From NCBI RefSeq assembly GCF_900176005.1, contig NZ_LT838272.1, positions 2,375,587 through 2,439,586 of the forward strand: a stretch of DNA of 64,000 nt, read 5' to 3'. The position numbers and the translations under genes were made by a program. Within the stretch, counting starts at the first letter, position 1, and each line of letters starts with the position of its first letter. The DNA is from Thermanaeromonas toyohensis ToBE. Its GTDB lineage: Bacteria > Bacillota > DSM-521 > Neomoorellales > Neomoorellaceae. The notes beneath the pieces were generated by a model. The model worked only from the letters and a program-made list of their open reading frames with translations. It had not been told where the DNA came from and ran no database searches. Positions 8,843-18,128 of this stretch are shown here, piece after piece.

Positions 8843-9223
8843 TTACCTCCAGCCTTTATCCGCCGTCAAGCTCATTTCTCTGGGGCCGCTTACATCTTCG
8901 TAAAATACAGTTACAGTAACAGTTTTAAGATAACGGCCAGCCTCCTGGACGGAGACCCGATAACTAAAAGAGGGGTTCTCTATAAAGGTTATGGGTGGAT
9001 CCTGGGGGTTGCCCGGTTCGTTCCGCACTTCTTCAAAGGGCTTCTTCTTAATTTCTTCTATTTTGCCTTGCGCTAGCATTAGAGCCGTTACGTCCTCCTG
9101 AGATGAAGCAGACCAACGTGTAGCCAAGACCAGATAATCTACTAGAGGCACTAGGGCCACCAGTAAAATGGCCACGCTTACCACCACTTCTAAAAGTGTA
9201 AACCCGCGCTCAAGTTTACTCAT
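8843..9223 (-). CDS. PilV/GspI-like minor prepilin
   Basis: This is a 126-residue prepilin with the leader MSKLERG followed by FTLLEVVVSVAILLVALVPL and Glu at mature position 5. The segment after it, EDVTALMLAQGKIEEIKKK, matches the PilV/GspI minor pilin pattern, in which an alanine/glutamine-rich helix precedes a small beta domain. It is sandwiched between other minor prepilins at 6-9 bp spacing, so translation is probably coupled. Assignment to PilV rather than another minor pilin is by the conserved QxKIEE segment only. Confidence 0.78.
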   Translation of the reverse strand: MSKLERGFTLLEVVVSVAILLVALVPLVDYLVLATRWSASSQEDVTALMLAQGKIEEIKKKPFEEVRNEPGNPQDPPITFIENPSFSYRVSVQEAGRYLKTVTVTVFYEDVSGPREMSLTADKGWR

Positions 9224-9231
9224 AAGACCGA

Positions 9232-9720
9232 TTACCGCACCTCCCAGCTATCTGGCGGTGAGCTGCTCACCCGGACCCTGCCTGTAACAGAAGCCACAAT
9301 AACGTAAAGAAACCGGCCAGAAACCATATCCTGTAAGGTGACCGTGCCTCCTGTAGGATAAGGCGTACCTTTGGCCGTGAAACTGAGGTAGTTATTATTA
9401 AAAGTGGTGGCCACGATCTGCACGGTGGGTGGTAATACCACCCGTTTTATAACCCTGGGGGAAACCCCCTCAGCTTTCCGCACTTCGTAATAGTTGCCAC
9501 CTGCGGCAAAAAACACGCCGTAGTAACTGCTCTCCTCATTAAGGGCCGTTTGCTGGGCTTCGCGTAGATCCTGGGCTAGCTGTTCGGCAGCTACCTTAAG
9601 GCGGTAATAAGCCAGGGGCTTGCTAAGAGAAGGAAGGCTTATGCTTAGCACTATGCCCATCAGGGCCACAACTAAAGCTATTTCCACTAGAGTAAAGCCT
9701 TCGCTCGCCTTTTTGGTCAA
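9232..9720 (-). CDS. GspH/FimT-like minor prepilin
   Basis: This is a 162-residue prepilin: leader MTKKASEG, then FTLVEIALVVALMGIVLSI with Glu5, then LAQDLREAQQTALNEESSYYGVFF. The last block is the FimT/GspH signature, a helix followed by strands beginning near a Tyr-Gly-Val. FimT-like pilins initiate pilus assembly, and in some species bind DNA during uptake. It follows prepilin peptidase after 43 bp and heads the minor-pilin block. Confidence 0.8.
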   Translation of the reverse strand: MTKKASEGFTLVEIALVVALMGIVLSISLPSLSKPLAYYRLKVAAEQLAQDLREAQQTALNEESSYYGVFFAAGGNYYEVRKAEGVSPRVIKRVVLPPTVQIVATTFNNNYLSFTAKGTPYPTGGTVTLQDMVSGRFLYVIVASVTGRVRVSSSPPDSWEVR

Positions 9721-9763
9721 GATAGCTGCCCCTGCCTTTCTAGTACCCTAAGAATACTGCCGT

Positions 9764-10513
9764 TCAGCCGATCCAAAAGCGGCTTAAATACCAGTACAGG
9801 ATGGAAGGACCCCCAAAAAAGGCTATGCAAGCGCCTGCACTTAAAAAAGGGGCTAAGGGCAAAGGATCTTTGCGCCCCTTTATCCGGGCTGCCAGCAAGA
9901 AAAATCCGACGGTCCCAGCCAGAAATAGTCCCAAAAGAACAGCCAAAAACCCCAGAGGCCAACCCAGAAACAGCCCCAGCACCGCGGCCAGCTTTATATC
10001 ACCACCACCCACATTGCCCCTGCTGACTATGTTTAGGAGTAACAACAGGCCGCCTGCCGAAAGGGCCCCCAGGAGCCCTGACCCAATTGTTATTTCAATA
10101 TTCGACAGCAAGAATCCTCCTCCGATAACCAGGGCAGTAAAAATAAGGCGATTGGGTATCAAATAATACTCCGTGTCGATAAAAGAGGCAGCGATCAGTA
10201 TAGAGGCCAGGCAAAGGTATTTGAACAATACTAGGCTAAACCCCAGGCGGAAAAAGAGCGCGGCAAAAACCGCGCCCGTCAAAAACTCCACCAGAGGATA
10301 TCTTAAAGAGATTCTCTCACGACAGTAGCGGCAGCGACCTCGTAGAATTACGTAGCTAAATAAAGGTATTAAATCGTACCAGGCCAGGACCGTTTTACAT
10401 TTTGGACAGTATGAGCGACCGAAAACTACTGTTTCTCCTCTTGGCAAGCGATGTATCACAACATTGAGGAAGCTGCCGATGAGGAGACCTGAAAAAAATC
10501 CCAGTACAAGCAC
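9764..10513 (-). CDS. pilD: Prepilin peptidase / N-methyltransferase
   Basis: This inner-membrane aspartic protease cleaves prepilin leaders and methylates the new N-terminus. The 249-residue sequence has the cytoplasmic zinc-binding tetracysteine domain (CPKCKTVLAWYD ... CRYCRERIS) between the first two membrane helices. The two catalytic aspartates lie in ASFIDTEYYLIPNRL and GGGDIKLAAVLGLFLGW. About eight membrane segments are visible. It is placed between the major pilin and the minor pilins, so all its substrates are encoded next to it. Confidence 0.95.
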   Translation of the reverse strand: MLVLGFFSGLLIGSFLNVVIHRLPRGETVVFGRSYCPKCKTVLAWYDLIPLFSYVILRGRCRYCRERISLRYPLVEFLTGAVFAALFFRLGFSLVLFKYLCLASILIAASFIDTEYYLIPNRLIFTALVIGGGFLLSNIEITIGSGLLGALSAGGLLLLLNIVSRGNVGGGDIKLAAVLGLFLGWPLGFLAVLLGLFLAGTVGFFLLAARIKGRKDPLPLAPFLSAGACIAFFGGPSILYWYLSRFWIG

Positions 10514-10581
10514 TTTTTAGCTCCTCTTGAAACTTTATCGGGTTCTCTTATTCGATTACCCTAGGTACACCCAAATTAACT

Positions 10582-11064
10582 TTATTGTGGTGGTAGGCTG
10601 TCATAAGAAGTATACCCAGTCGTAACATAAGTCCCCACAGACGGAGCAGAACTTTCCGTTACAAATATGTCATCATTAGTTCCTGCATTCCCATCAGGCC
10701 CATTGCTAGCAAGTATGAACTTTTTCTTGCCCGATGTATCAACATAATAACTATAAGCGTTACCCCACGGATCGCTCAGGTTAGTCCACTGAATTCCGCC
10801 GGCGTTAAGAGCAGCCTGCAGCTGAGCTTGAGTGTACGGATATTTAGCCTTGCCATTCTTATCATCCATAGCCCATGTTTCAATTAGAGTCTTCATTGCC
10901 TGTAGTTCAGCTTGCGCTCTACTTGTCCTTGCTCTATCAGTTTGTTTCATAAACTGGGGCAAAACAATAGCCACTAAAATACCGATTATCACTACAACGA
11001 CCATTAACTCAACTAAGGTGAAACCTTTTTCACTCTTTAAAGACTTTCTCAACCTACTTAGCAT
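10582..11064 (-). CDS. pilA: Major type IV pilin (GspG-like)
   Basis: This is the likely main pilus subunit. The 160-residue precursor has a short basic leader ending EKG, then FTLVELMVVVVIIGILVAIV with Glu5, followed by LPQFMKQTDRARTSRAQAELQAM. The C-terminal part contains DPWGNAYSYYVDTSGKKKFILASNGPDG and NDD, the calcium-loop-like arrangement of GspG pseudopilins and many Gram-positive pilins. The gene has larger spacers on both sides (68 and 83 bp) than its neighbours, compatible with higher expression. An SD AGGAGG lies shortly upstream of the ATG. Confidence 0.85.
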   Translation of the reverse strand: MLSRLRKSLKSEKGFTLVELMVVVVIIGILVAIVLPQFMKQTDRARTSRAQAELQAMKTLIETWAMDDKNGKAKYPYTQAQLQAALNAGGIQWTNLSDPWGNAYSYYVDTSGKKKFILASNGPDGNAGTNDDIFVTESSAPSVGTYVTTGYTSYDSLPPQ

Positions 11065-11147
11065 ACGATCGTATCCTCCTCCCCTTCTTTTTTAAGCTAA
11101 TCCATTTAGCGGGGGTCTATAAACCCTAATTATTTTGTTTTCCCCCA

Positions 11148-12389
11148 TCACCTCACGCTTCCTACCACCTGGAATACCGGCAGTAGGACGGATATTACAA
11201 TCAACCCCACCACAGCGCCCAGGCCAATAATTAAGAAGGGCTCGATAAGGGAAGAAAGACGGCTGGCCATCTCGCCTACTTCGCGGTCGTAGAAAGCGGC
11301 AAGCCTTGCCAGCAGGGCGTCTAGAGTACCTGTTTCTTCGCCTACGGTAACCATCTCTACTACCATAGGCGGGAAAACACCGCTTTCCGCCAGGGGCGAG
11401 GCTATACTCTTCCCATCCCTTACCTGCTCCTGGGCCAGGGCTAAAGCCTCAGCTACTATGCGATTCCCTACTGTCCGCTCTACCACCTCCAAAGCCTCTA
11501 AGATAGGTACTCCGCTGTACAGCAGGGTTCCCAGGGTACGGCTAAACTGGGAAAGTAAAGCTTGGTGTTTTAAGCGTCCGAATACTGGAAGGCGCAATAT
11601 AACTTTATCCAGGGCGTAGCGCACTTTCTCCCTTTTAGCCCACCACCAGATTAGATAGCCTAAAGCTATTCCTACTACCACAAACATAAACCACCAACGT
11701 CTTAAAAATTGGCTTAATCCTAATACCATTCTGGTGGGCCAGGGTAGGGGTACGCCCAGGTTACCGATTATATTGCTAAACATAGGCAAGACAAAAGTGA
11801 GCATAAAAGCTATGGAAGCTAAAGAAACCATAAAGACAATAAAGGGATAGGTCATAGCTGATTTAATCTTTTCTGCTATTTCGTGTTCCCGCTCAAAATG
11901 CTCGGCTAATCGTATTAGTGTTTCATCGAGGGCGCCGCTGATCTCTCCTGCCTCTACGGAGTAGACCATTATAGCTGGAAATACCTTGGGTGACTTGCTT
12001 AAAGCCTGGTGCAACATCTCCCCTTGCTGTAAATCTTCCAGTACCTTATCTATACTTTCTTTTAAAAAGCGGTTATCCGCCTGCCTGCTTAAGGTTCTTA
12101 AAGCATTGATAATGGGGATACCCGCCGACAGCATAGTGCCCAGCTGGCGGCAAAACAGGGCCAAATCCCTACGGCTAACTCGTTTTAGAAGGAAAAATCT
12201 CAAATAATCTAACCCTAAGTTGATCTCCAGCTCGCTTCTTACAGGCCGTAGTTCGGTTATAAAAAGACCCTGATTCCTTAACTGGCGGCCGGCCAGCTGC
12301 TCGCTCTCCGCTTCAATGATGCCTTTGATAAGGTTTCCGCTAGTATCCCTGGCTTTGTACCTGAACCTCATAATAAAAAGTGCCGGCAC
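11148..12389 (-). CDS. pilC: PilC-like inner-membrane platform protein
   Basis: PilC is the polytopic platform beneath the pilus, linking pilin to the PilB/PilT motors. The 413-residue sequence shows two repeated T2SSF domains: one around FCRQLGTMLSAGIPIINALRTL, a second around SQFSRTLGTLLYSGVPILEALE. Membrane helices lie near residues 175-205, 228-250 and 385-408. The first codon used here is GTG; the ATG six codons later (MRFRYKARD) is an equally plausible start, because the family begins at that point. It is transcribed after pilT with a 132-bp gap. Confidence 0.93.
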   Translation of the reverse strand: MPALFIMRFRYKARDTSGNLIKGIIEAESEQLAGRQLRNQGLFITELRPVRSELEINLGLDYLRFFLLKRVSRRDLALFCRQLGTMLSAGIPIINALRTLSRQADNRFLKESIDKVLEDLQQGEMLHQALSKSPKVFPAIMVYSVEAGEISGALDETLIRLAEHFEREHEIAEKIKSAMTYPFIVFMVSLASIAFMLTFVLPMFSNIIGNLGVPLPWPTRMVLGLSQFLRRWWFMFVVVGIALGYLIWWWAKREKVRYALDKVILRLPVFGRLKHQALLSQFSRTLGTLLYSGVPILEALEVVERTVGNRIVAEALALAQEQVRDGKSIASPLAESGVFPPMVVEMVTVGEETGTLDALLARLAAFYDREVGEMASRLSSLIEPFLIIGLGAVVGLIVISVLLPVFQVVGSVR

Positions 12390-12521
12390 TCCAGGAAAAG
12401 CTTAACTCTCCCGGCAGCCCGGCGACCATAGGCTTCTTACCACCCTTAGGCCCGTAGCTTTGCGCCCCCGGCTTTCGCCGGGTTTGCCCTTAAACAGGGA
12501 TATTCTTCTAATTCGCCAAAA

Positions 12522-13577
12522 TCACCCAAAATCCTGCTGATTTATATAATCAGGGCTAATTATTCCTCTGGCGGCCAGGTTCCTTAAAGCCATTTCCATG
12601 GTCTGCATACCGAAACGACCGCCTGTTTGCATCACGGAAATAATCTGGTGGGTCTTACCTTCGCGGATGAGATTGCGCACTGCAGGAGTAGCTATAAGTA
12701 TTTCTACTGCTACTACCCGTCCCTGGCCATCAGCCCGGGGCAAAAGTTGTTGGGTAATAACACCTACTAAGGTATCGGCTAGCTGGATCCTGATCTGACC
12801 CTGCTGATGGGGCGGGAAGACATCTATAATGCGGTCGATACTCTGGACCGCGCTACTGGTATGTAGGGTAGCCAGAACCAAGTGCCCTGTCTCTGCGGCT
12901 GTAATAGCCGTAGCCACTGTCTCCAAATCCCGCATCTCACCTACCAAAATAACATCCGGGTCCTGGCGCAGGGCAGCCCTTAAGGCGCTGGCAAAGGAAG
13001 GGGAATCGCTCCCTATCTCGCGCTGGTTCACTATGCTTTTCTTGTGCTGATGCAAATATTCTATAGGATCTTCTAAAGTAATGATATGACAACTCCGGCG
13101 CTGGTTTATACGATCGATCATGGCCGCCAGGGTAGTGCTCTTACCGCTCCCGGTAGGCCCGGTAACTAGGACTAATCCGTGGAGTTGGTCAGCTAGCTCC
13201 CCTACCACTGGAGGCAAGCCTAGCTCTTCTAAAGTGGGAATAATAGTATTCACCAACCGGATAGCGGCCCCTACACTTCCCCGCTGGTAGAATACGTTGA
13301 CTCGAAAGCGGCCCAGGCCAGGGAGCGAATAAGCCAAATCCAACTCCTTACGATTCTGGAATTCCTCCCACCTGGGCCCCAAAATTTGTTTAGCCAGCGC
13401 CTCTAAAACAGAAGCCGTAAGTATGGGCCATTGTTTCTGGGGTTCCAGCCTCCCTATCCGCCGGAACACAGGAGGTAGCCCCACTGTAAGATGTACGTCT
13501 GAGGCGCCCCTTTGGACTGCCTCTTTTAAAATTTCTTCTAGCTTCACCAGAATCACCTGGCTCATCTTAAAATCCAC
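12522..13577 (-). CDS. pilT: PilT retraction ATPase
   Basis: PilT is the hexameric ATPase that drives pilus retraction. The 351-residue protein has Walker A GPTGSGKSTTLAAMID, the Asp box/Walker B QDPDVILVGEMRDLET, the His box TLHTSSAVQ, and the PilT-specific AIRNLIRE-like motif (AVRNLIREGKTHQI). That last motif distinguishes it from PilB. Its start overlaps the end of pilB by 11 bp, so the extension and retraction motors are translationally coupled. Presence of PilT implies twitching or DNA uptake rather than a purely secretory system. Confidence 0.94.
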   Translation of the reverse strand: MDFKMSQVILVKLEEILKEAVQRGASDVHLTVGLPPVFRRIGRLEPQKQWPILTASVLEALAKQILGPRWEEFQNRKELDLAYSLPGLGRFRVNVFYQRGSVGAAIRLVNTIIPTLEELGLPPVVGELADQLHGLVLVTGPTGSGKSTTLAAMIDRINQRRSCHIITLEDPIEYLHQHKKSIVNQREIGSDSPSFASALRAALRQDPDVILVGEMRDLETVATAITAAETGHLVLATLHTSSAVQSIDRIIDVFPPHQQGQIRIQLADTLVGVITQQLLPRADGQGRVVAVEILIATPAVRNLIREGKTHQIISVMQTGGRFGMQTMEMALRNLAARGIISPDYINQQDFG

Positions 13578-15303
13578 CTAGGGAAACGCGGATAACTTCC
13601 TCTACCGTGGTCAAACCCTGGCTGGCTTTAAGGAGACCGTCTTCGCGTAAGGTGACCATGCCTCCAGCAACGGCCGCTTTCTTAATCTCTGTAGCTGGCG
13701 CCTTGGCGGCCACAAGGGTGCGTATCTCCTCGTTCATCACCAGGACCTCCTGGATGGCGGTCCGTCCCTGGTAACCTGTATAGTTGCAATCCTGGCACCC
13801 ACGCCCGCGGTAAAAAATGCGGCCCTCCCCTTCCTCTCCCAGAAAAGCATAAAGACTTGTGCTCTGTTCCGGCGCGTAAGGTTCCTTGCACCGTGGGCAA
13901 ATGAGGCGTACTAACCGCTGGGCCACCACCCCTATCAAGGAAGAATTCACAAGGAAGGGTTCAATACCCATATCTAATAGCCGTGTGACCGCACCAGCAG
14001 CATCATTAGTATGTAAAGTACTTAAGACTAAGTGACCGGTGGTGGCTGCCCGTACAGCTATATCAGCTGTCTCCTGATCCCGAATTTCCCCCACCATAAT
14101 CACATCGGGATCCTGCCTGAGGATAGCCCTTAAACCGGAAGCAAAATCGAGACCGGCTTTGGGATTGACCCCCACCTGGTTGATACCCGGAAGAAGATAT
14201 TCCACTGGATCTTCAATAGTAACGATATTTTTCTCGGGGGAGCTTAAAGCGTTAAGGGTGGCATATAGGGTGGTGGTCTTGCCGCTTCCCGTAGGGCCAG
14301 TAATAAGGATCATGCCGTAAGCGCTACGTATTAGGCTTTCGTAGCGTTCTCTAGTGCTGGGAAGGAATCCGAGGGCATCCAGGGGAAGGAGCATAGTAGC
14401 CTTATCCAGGATCCGAAGGACCACCTTTTCTCCATAAACAGTAGGCATACTAGAAACCCGCAGGTCTATGCTACGCTTTTCTAAGGTTACCTGGAAGCGG
14501 CCATCTTGGGGGAGGCGTTTTTCAGCTATATCCATACCCCCCATGATTTTGATGCGGGAGATCAAGCTGCTTAAGACTCCCAAAGGCAAGCGTAGCACCT
14601 CCCGCAGAAGGCCATCGATCCGGAAACGTACCCGCACATATCCTTCCTGGGGTTCGATATGGATGTCGCTCGCCCGGGAGCGTACAGCTTGGGCTATAAG
14701 TTTATTGACCAACTGGACAGCAGGAGCGCCTTCCATACCCGCCCGGGCCATCTCATCCAGGTCAAAGGATTCCCTAGTCCTTACCGCTCCTGCCGCTGCC
14801 ACCTCTTCTAACCCTGCAATGTTAGGGGGTTCCAGGGATGGCTGCCAGAAACGGGATAAGGTGGCCTCTATCTCTGCCTCGGAAGCTATAGCAGGCATAA
14901 TTTCTAACCCCGTGGCCAGACGGAGGTCATCCAGGGCAGTGAGATTCAAGGGATCGGCCATGGCTACTAATAATCTTTTGCCATCCTTACGTACTGGTAC
15001 AGCTAGATGGCGGCGGGCCAGGCCTTCAGGTATAAGCTTCACCACCTCAGGATCCAACCGATAATCGGCCAGGACCACTTTGGGTATCCCCAGCTGGAAT
15101 TCTAGCACCTCTAGAATATCCTTTTCGCTAACCAAACCGAGGCGCGCCAGTACCTTACCTAGCCGCTCTCCTGTGCGTTTCTGCTCTTTTAAAGCTTGCT
15201 CCAATTGTTCTGGGGTGAGCAAACCTGCTTCTACCAACAAGTCTCCCAGGCGCCTTCTGCCATCCATTTGGTTAACCGCCTTCCTTACCCCTAGGTACTC
15301 CAT
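13567..15303 (-). CDS. pilB: PilB extension ATPase
   Basis: PilB polymerises the pilus. The 578-residue sequence has an N-terminal GSPII_E/MshEN domain (RLGDLLVEAGLLTPEQLEQAL onward), Walker A GPTGSGKTTTLYATLN, the ATPase motif QDPDVIMVGEIRDQET, the His box TLHTNDAAGAV, and a tetracysteine zinc site CPRCKEPY ... CQDCNYTGYQG near the C-terminus. MshEN domains bind cyclic-di-GMP in some relatives; key residues were not checked. Start choice is uncertain: the ATG at 15303 has a weak SD, and an internal ATG 12 codons later (MDGRRRLGDLL) fits the family better. It follows aroB by 11 bp. Confidence 0.94.
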   Translation of the reverse strand: MEYLGVRKAVNQMDGRRRLGDLLVEAGLLTPEQLEQALKEQKRTGERLGKVLARLGLVSEKDILEVLEFQLGIPKVVLADYRLDPEVVKLIPEGLARRHLAVPVRKDGKRLLVAMADPLNLTALDDLRLATGLEIMPAIASEAEIEATLSRFWQPSLEPPNIAGLEEVAAAGAVRTRESFDLDEMARAGMEGAPAVQLVNKLIAQAVRSRASDIHIEPQEGYVRVRFRIDGLLREVLRLPLGVLSSLISRIKIMGGMDIAEKRLPQDGRFQVTLEKRSIDLRVSSMPTVYGEKVVLRILDKATMLLPLDALGFLPSTRERYESLIRSAYGMILITGPTGSGKTTTLYATLNALSSPEKNIVTIEDPVEYLLPGINQVGVNPKAGLDFASGLRAILRQDPDVIMVGEIRDQETADIAVRAATTGHLVLSTLHTNDAAGAVTRLLDMGIEPFLVNSSLIGVVAQRLVRLICPRCKEPYAPEQSTSLYAFLGEEGEGRIFYRGRGCQDCNYTGYQGRTAIQEVLVMNEEIRTLVAAKAPATEIKKAAVAGGMVTLREDGLLKASQGLTTVEEVIRVSLGGF

Positions 15304-15314
15304 CTCTGCCTACT

Positions 15315-16391
15315 TCACAGACCTGCTGCCTCCATTATTTCCTGGGTATCTACTTCCATTATCTCTACCTGCCCTAAGCTTACTGGTAGTACCATCCTTA
15401 CCCTGCCCTCCCGCACCTTCTTATCCCTTATCAAGGCCTCCAAGAAAGTATAGCGTTCCACATTAGGCATTTCTACAGGAAGGGAAGCTCGCCGAAGTAA
15501 CTTTTCTAGCCTTTCTATGATTTCAGGGCTGATAAGGCCGCGGCTCAAAGCGATCCTGGTAGCTACCATCATCCCTATGGCCACCGCTTCGCCATGGCGG
15601 TAAACATGGAATTTAGTCACCGCCTCTAGGGCATGGCCCACTGTGTGGCCAAAATTGAGGATAGCCCTTAAATCCCTCTCTCGCTCATCCTGGGCCACTA
15701 TCTGGGCTTTGATTTCGCATGAGCGAAGGACTATTCTTTCTAAAATCTCCTCTTCCCCAGCCAAAGCCTCTTCCAAGTGTTGCTCGAGGTACGTAAAAAA
15801 GAGAGCATCATAGATCATCCCATACTTGATAACTTCGGCCAGGCCCGAACATAATTCCCTTTTAGGGAGGCTTTTAAGGGTAGAAAGATCTGCTACTACA
15901 AGGCAGGGTTGGTAAAAGGCGCCAATTAAGTTTTTGCCCCGCGGGTGATTAACGGCTACTTTACCACCCACACTAGAATCTACCTGGGCCAGCAGAGTGG
16001 TCGGAAGCTGTATTAAAGGTACCCCCCGTAAAAGGGTAGCTGCCACAAAGCCGGCTAGGTCCCCTATAGTTCCCCCACCCAAGGCTAGTACTGGACAGCG
16101 TCGCTCCCAACCAGCCTCCAGAGCCATATCATAAAGCTCGGCAGCTACACTTAAGGATTTGGCTTCCTCGCCCGGAGGCACTTGCTTAACAAGGGGAAGG
16201 AAGCCTGCAGCTTCAAGGCTTTGGATAACTTGAGAAAGATATAAAGGGGCTATTATCTCATCAGTAACTATTAAGCACCGTTTAGCCAGGTCCAGGGGCT
16301 GCAAAAGTACACCTAATTTTTTCAGCAAACCCTGCCCGCAATAAATATTATAACTGCGGTCCCCCAGGTCTACCTGCAACTTTCCAACCAT
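15315..16391 (-). CDS. aroB: 3-dehydroquinate synthase
   Basis: AroB converts DAHP to 3-dehydroquinate, the second shikimate step, using NAD and a divalent metal. The 358-residue sequence shows VPPGEEAKS, the glycine-rich LALGGGTIGDLAGFVAAT, the PTTLLAQVDSSVGGKVAVNH block, and metal-ligand histidines in ILNFGHTVGHALE and YRHGEAVAIGM. It overlaps the end of aroK by 22 bp and is followed within 11 bp by pilB. The shikimate and pilus genes therefore share a transcript or are tightly packed. Confidence 0.96.
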   Translation of the reverse strand: MVGKLQVDLGDRSYNIYCGQGLLKKLGVLLQPLDLAKRCLIVTDEIIAPLYLSQVIQSLEAAGFLPLVKQVPPGEEAKSLSVAAELYDMALEAGWERRCPVLALGGGTIGDLAGFVAATLLRGVPLIQLPTTLLAQVDSSVGGKVAVNHPRGKNLIGAFYQPCLVVADLSTLKSLPKRELCSGLAEVIKYGMIYDALFFTYLEQHLEEALAGEEEILERIVLRSCEIKAQIVAQDERERDLRAILNFGHTVGHALEAVTKFHVYRHGEAVAIGMMVATRIALSRGLISPEIIERLEKLLRRASLPVEMPNVERYTFLEALIRDKKVREGRVRMVLPVSLGQVEIMEVDTQEIMEAAGL

Positions 16392-16891
16392 ACCTTTAGT
16401 CCCTCCAATATCTCCTGAGCTATTTGTCCCGGGCTTTTTCCCTCTACCTCCACATGTAGATGGGCTAAGGCGTAGTAGGGTTCCCGCTGCTTAAACAGGG
16501 CCTCTACTTGTTCCCTGGTGCTTCCCTTTAATAAGGGCCGGCTGTCATCTCCTGCCGTCCGTTGCCATACAGTATCTAAAGGTATTTTAAGCCAAACTAC
16601 CTTGTTATCCGCCCAAAGCCGCGCTCTGTTTTCCGGATCTAATATAGCTCCACCACCGGTAGCTATTACCTTTCTGCTAGCCATGGCCACCCGGGCAATA
16701 ATCTCTTTCTCCACCTGGCGAAAATAAGCTTCTCCCTTTTGGGCGAAAATAGCTGGTATAGGAGAGCTTACAAGCTTTTCTATTTCACCATCAGTGTCCA
16801 CAAATTCCCAAGTCAGATATGTAGCTAAAAGGCGGCCTACAGTAGTTTTACCGCTCGCCATAAAACCGATTAAAACGATATTACAGGGCAA
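16370..16891 (-). CDS. aroK: Shikimate kinase
   Basis: AroK phosphorylates shikimate at the 3-hydroxyl using ATP. The 173-residue length is standard. Walker A is GFMASGKTTVGR, the shikimate-binding Asp and Arg lie in FVDTDGEIE and YFRQVEKE, ATGGGAILDP follows, and the lid region is around SRPLLKG. It lies between aroC and aroB and overlaps the latter by 22 bp, a common arrangement in Firmicutes. Confidence 0.95.
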   Translation of the reverse strand: MPCNIVLIGFMASGKTTVGRLLATYLTWEFVDTDGEIEKLVSSPIPAIFAQKGEAYFRQVEKEIIARVAMASRKVIATGGGAILDPENRARLWADNKVVWLKIPLDTVWQRTAGDDSRPLLKGSTREQVEALFKQREPYYALAHLHVEVEGKSPGQIAQEILEGLKVWLESCR

Positions 16892-16942
16892 AGCAGCCCT
16901 CCTCCCTGGCCAGCATCACCAACGAGCCTCTTAAAAAGTGTG

Positions 16943-18094
16943 CTATAAATTACGTACATAATCCCAATACTCTTTTACTCGTTTCTTTATCTCTTCTAGG
17001 TGATCCCCGCCAAATTTCTCAAGATAAGCACAAGCCAGGACCCAGGCTACCATAGCCTCACCTACAACCGCTGCTGCCGGGACCGCGCAGACATCTGAAC
17101 GTTCTACGGCTGCTACAACTTCTTCTTTGGTTATCCAATCTACACTGCGGAGAGGCTGGCGTAAGGTAGGAATAGGCTTCATAGCCGCACGTACAATAAG
17201 GATCTCGCCATTAGTGATACCACCTTCTAAGCCTCCCGCCCGGTTAGAATAATGGAAAAAACCTTTACCTGGAGTAAAACCTATTTCGTCATGGGCTTCA
17301 GAGCCACGCTTGGCAGCCAGGGCAAAGCCCTCACCTATTTCTACCCCTTTAATGGCGGGAATGCTCATAAGGGCCTGGGCCAGGCGGCCATCTAGGCGTC
17401 TATCCCAATGGACGTGGCTGCCTAGCCCCGGAGGTAAGCCCCGGACTAAAATTTCAAAGATACCGCCTAAAGTATCGCCTTTTTCTCGCGCTTCATCGAT
17501 AGCTTCCAGCATGGACCGGCTAGCTTCCTCATCAGCACAGTAGACCGGGGAAGCTGTTGCACCCAGGGCTTCATCAAAGGGGATTTCCCGTTTAACCTGT
17601 ACTGGGCCTATACGTACTACATGGGTAGCCAATTCTACCCCTAGACACTCTAGAAAAGCTATAGCTATAGCTCCGGCTGCCACCCGTGCAGCCGTTTCCC
17701 GGGCGCTCGCCCTTTCGAGGACATTACGCAAATCTCCTTGAGCATATTTTATCCCCCCGGGTAGGTCAGCATGGCCTGGCCGTGGCCTTGTAACCCGGCG
17801 GTCCTCTTTAGCACCAGGAGCCGGAGACATTATCTCCCGCCAGTTAGCCCAATCCCGGTTAGCTATCCTAAGGGCAATGGGGCTACCTAAAGTAAAGCCG
17901 CCGCGCACGCCAGAAAGGATCTCTACTTCATCCTTCTCAATGGCCATACGCTCTCCCCGGCCATAGCCACCCTGCCGCCTAGCCAACCTCGCGTTAATAA
18001 ATTCAATATTTAGGGGGATACCGGCAGGCATCCCCTCCACGATGGTTACCAAACTAGGGCCATGGGATTCTCCAGCGGTTAAAAAGCGCAACAT
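16943..18094 (-). CDS. aroC: Chorismate synthase
   Basis: AroC performs the last common step of aromatic biosynthesis, EPSP to chorismate, requiring reduced FMN. The 383-residue sequence contains the signatures [18 protein letters not shown] near the N-terminus, [13 protein letters not shown], the flavin-binding [17 protein letters not shown], and [15 protein letters not shown]. It lies 34 bp after aroE and 51 bp before aroK. The cluster lacks aroA (EPSP synthase) and aroF, which must be elsewhere. Confidence 0.97.
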   Translation of the reverse strand: MLRFLTAGESHGPSLVTIVEGMPAGIPLNIEFINARLARRQGGYGRGERMAIEKDEVEILSGVRGGFTLGSPIALRIANRDWANWREIMSPAPGAKEDRRVTRPRPGHADLPGGIKYAQGDLRNVLERASARETAARVAAGAIAIAFLECLGVELATHVVRIGPVQVKREIPFDEALGATASPVYCADEEASRSMLEAIDEAREKGDTLGGIFEILVRGLPPGLGSHVHWDRRLDGRLAQALMSIPAIKGVEIGEGFALAAKRGSEAHDEIGFTPGKGFFHYSNRAGGLEGGITNGEILIVRAAMKPIPTLRQPLRSVDWITKEEVVAAVERSDVCAVPAAAVVGEAMVAWVLACAYLEKFGGDHLEEIKKRVKEYWDYVRNL

Positions 18095-18128
18095 GGTTTC
18101 CCACCTGTCCGTAAAGCCATCCTAGCGT

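Noticed and set aside
4459-15303. Type II secretion system instead of a type IV pilus
   Set aside because: PilT with its AVRNLIRE motif and the pilM-pilN-pilO trio are present, and no secretin is seen; this is the Gram-positive type IV pilus layout.
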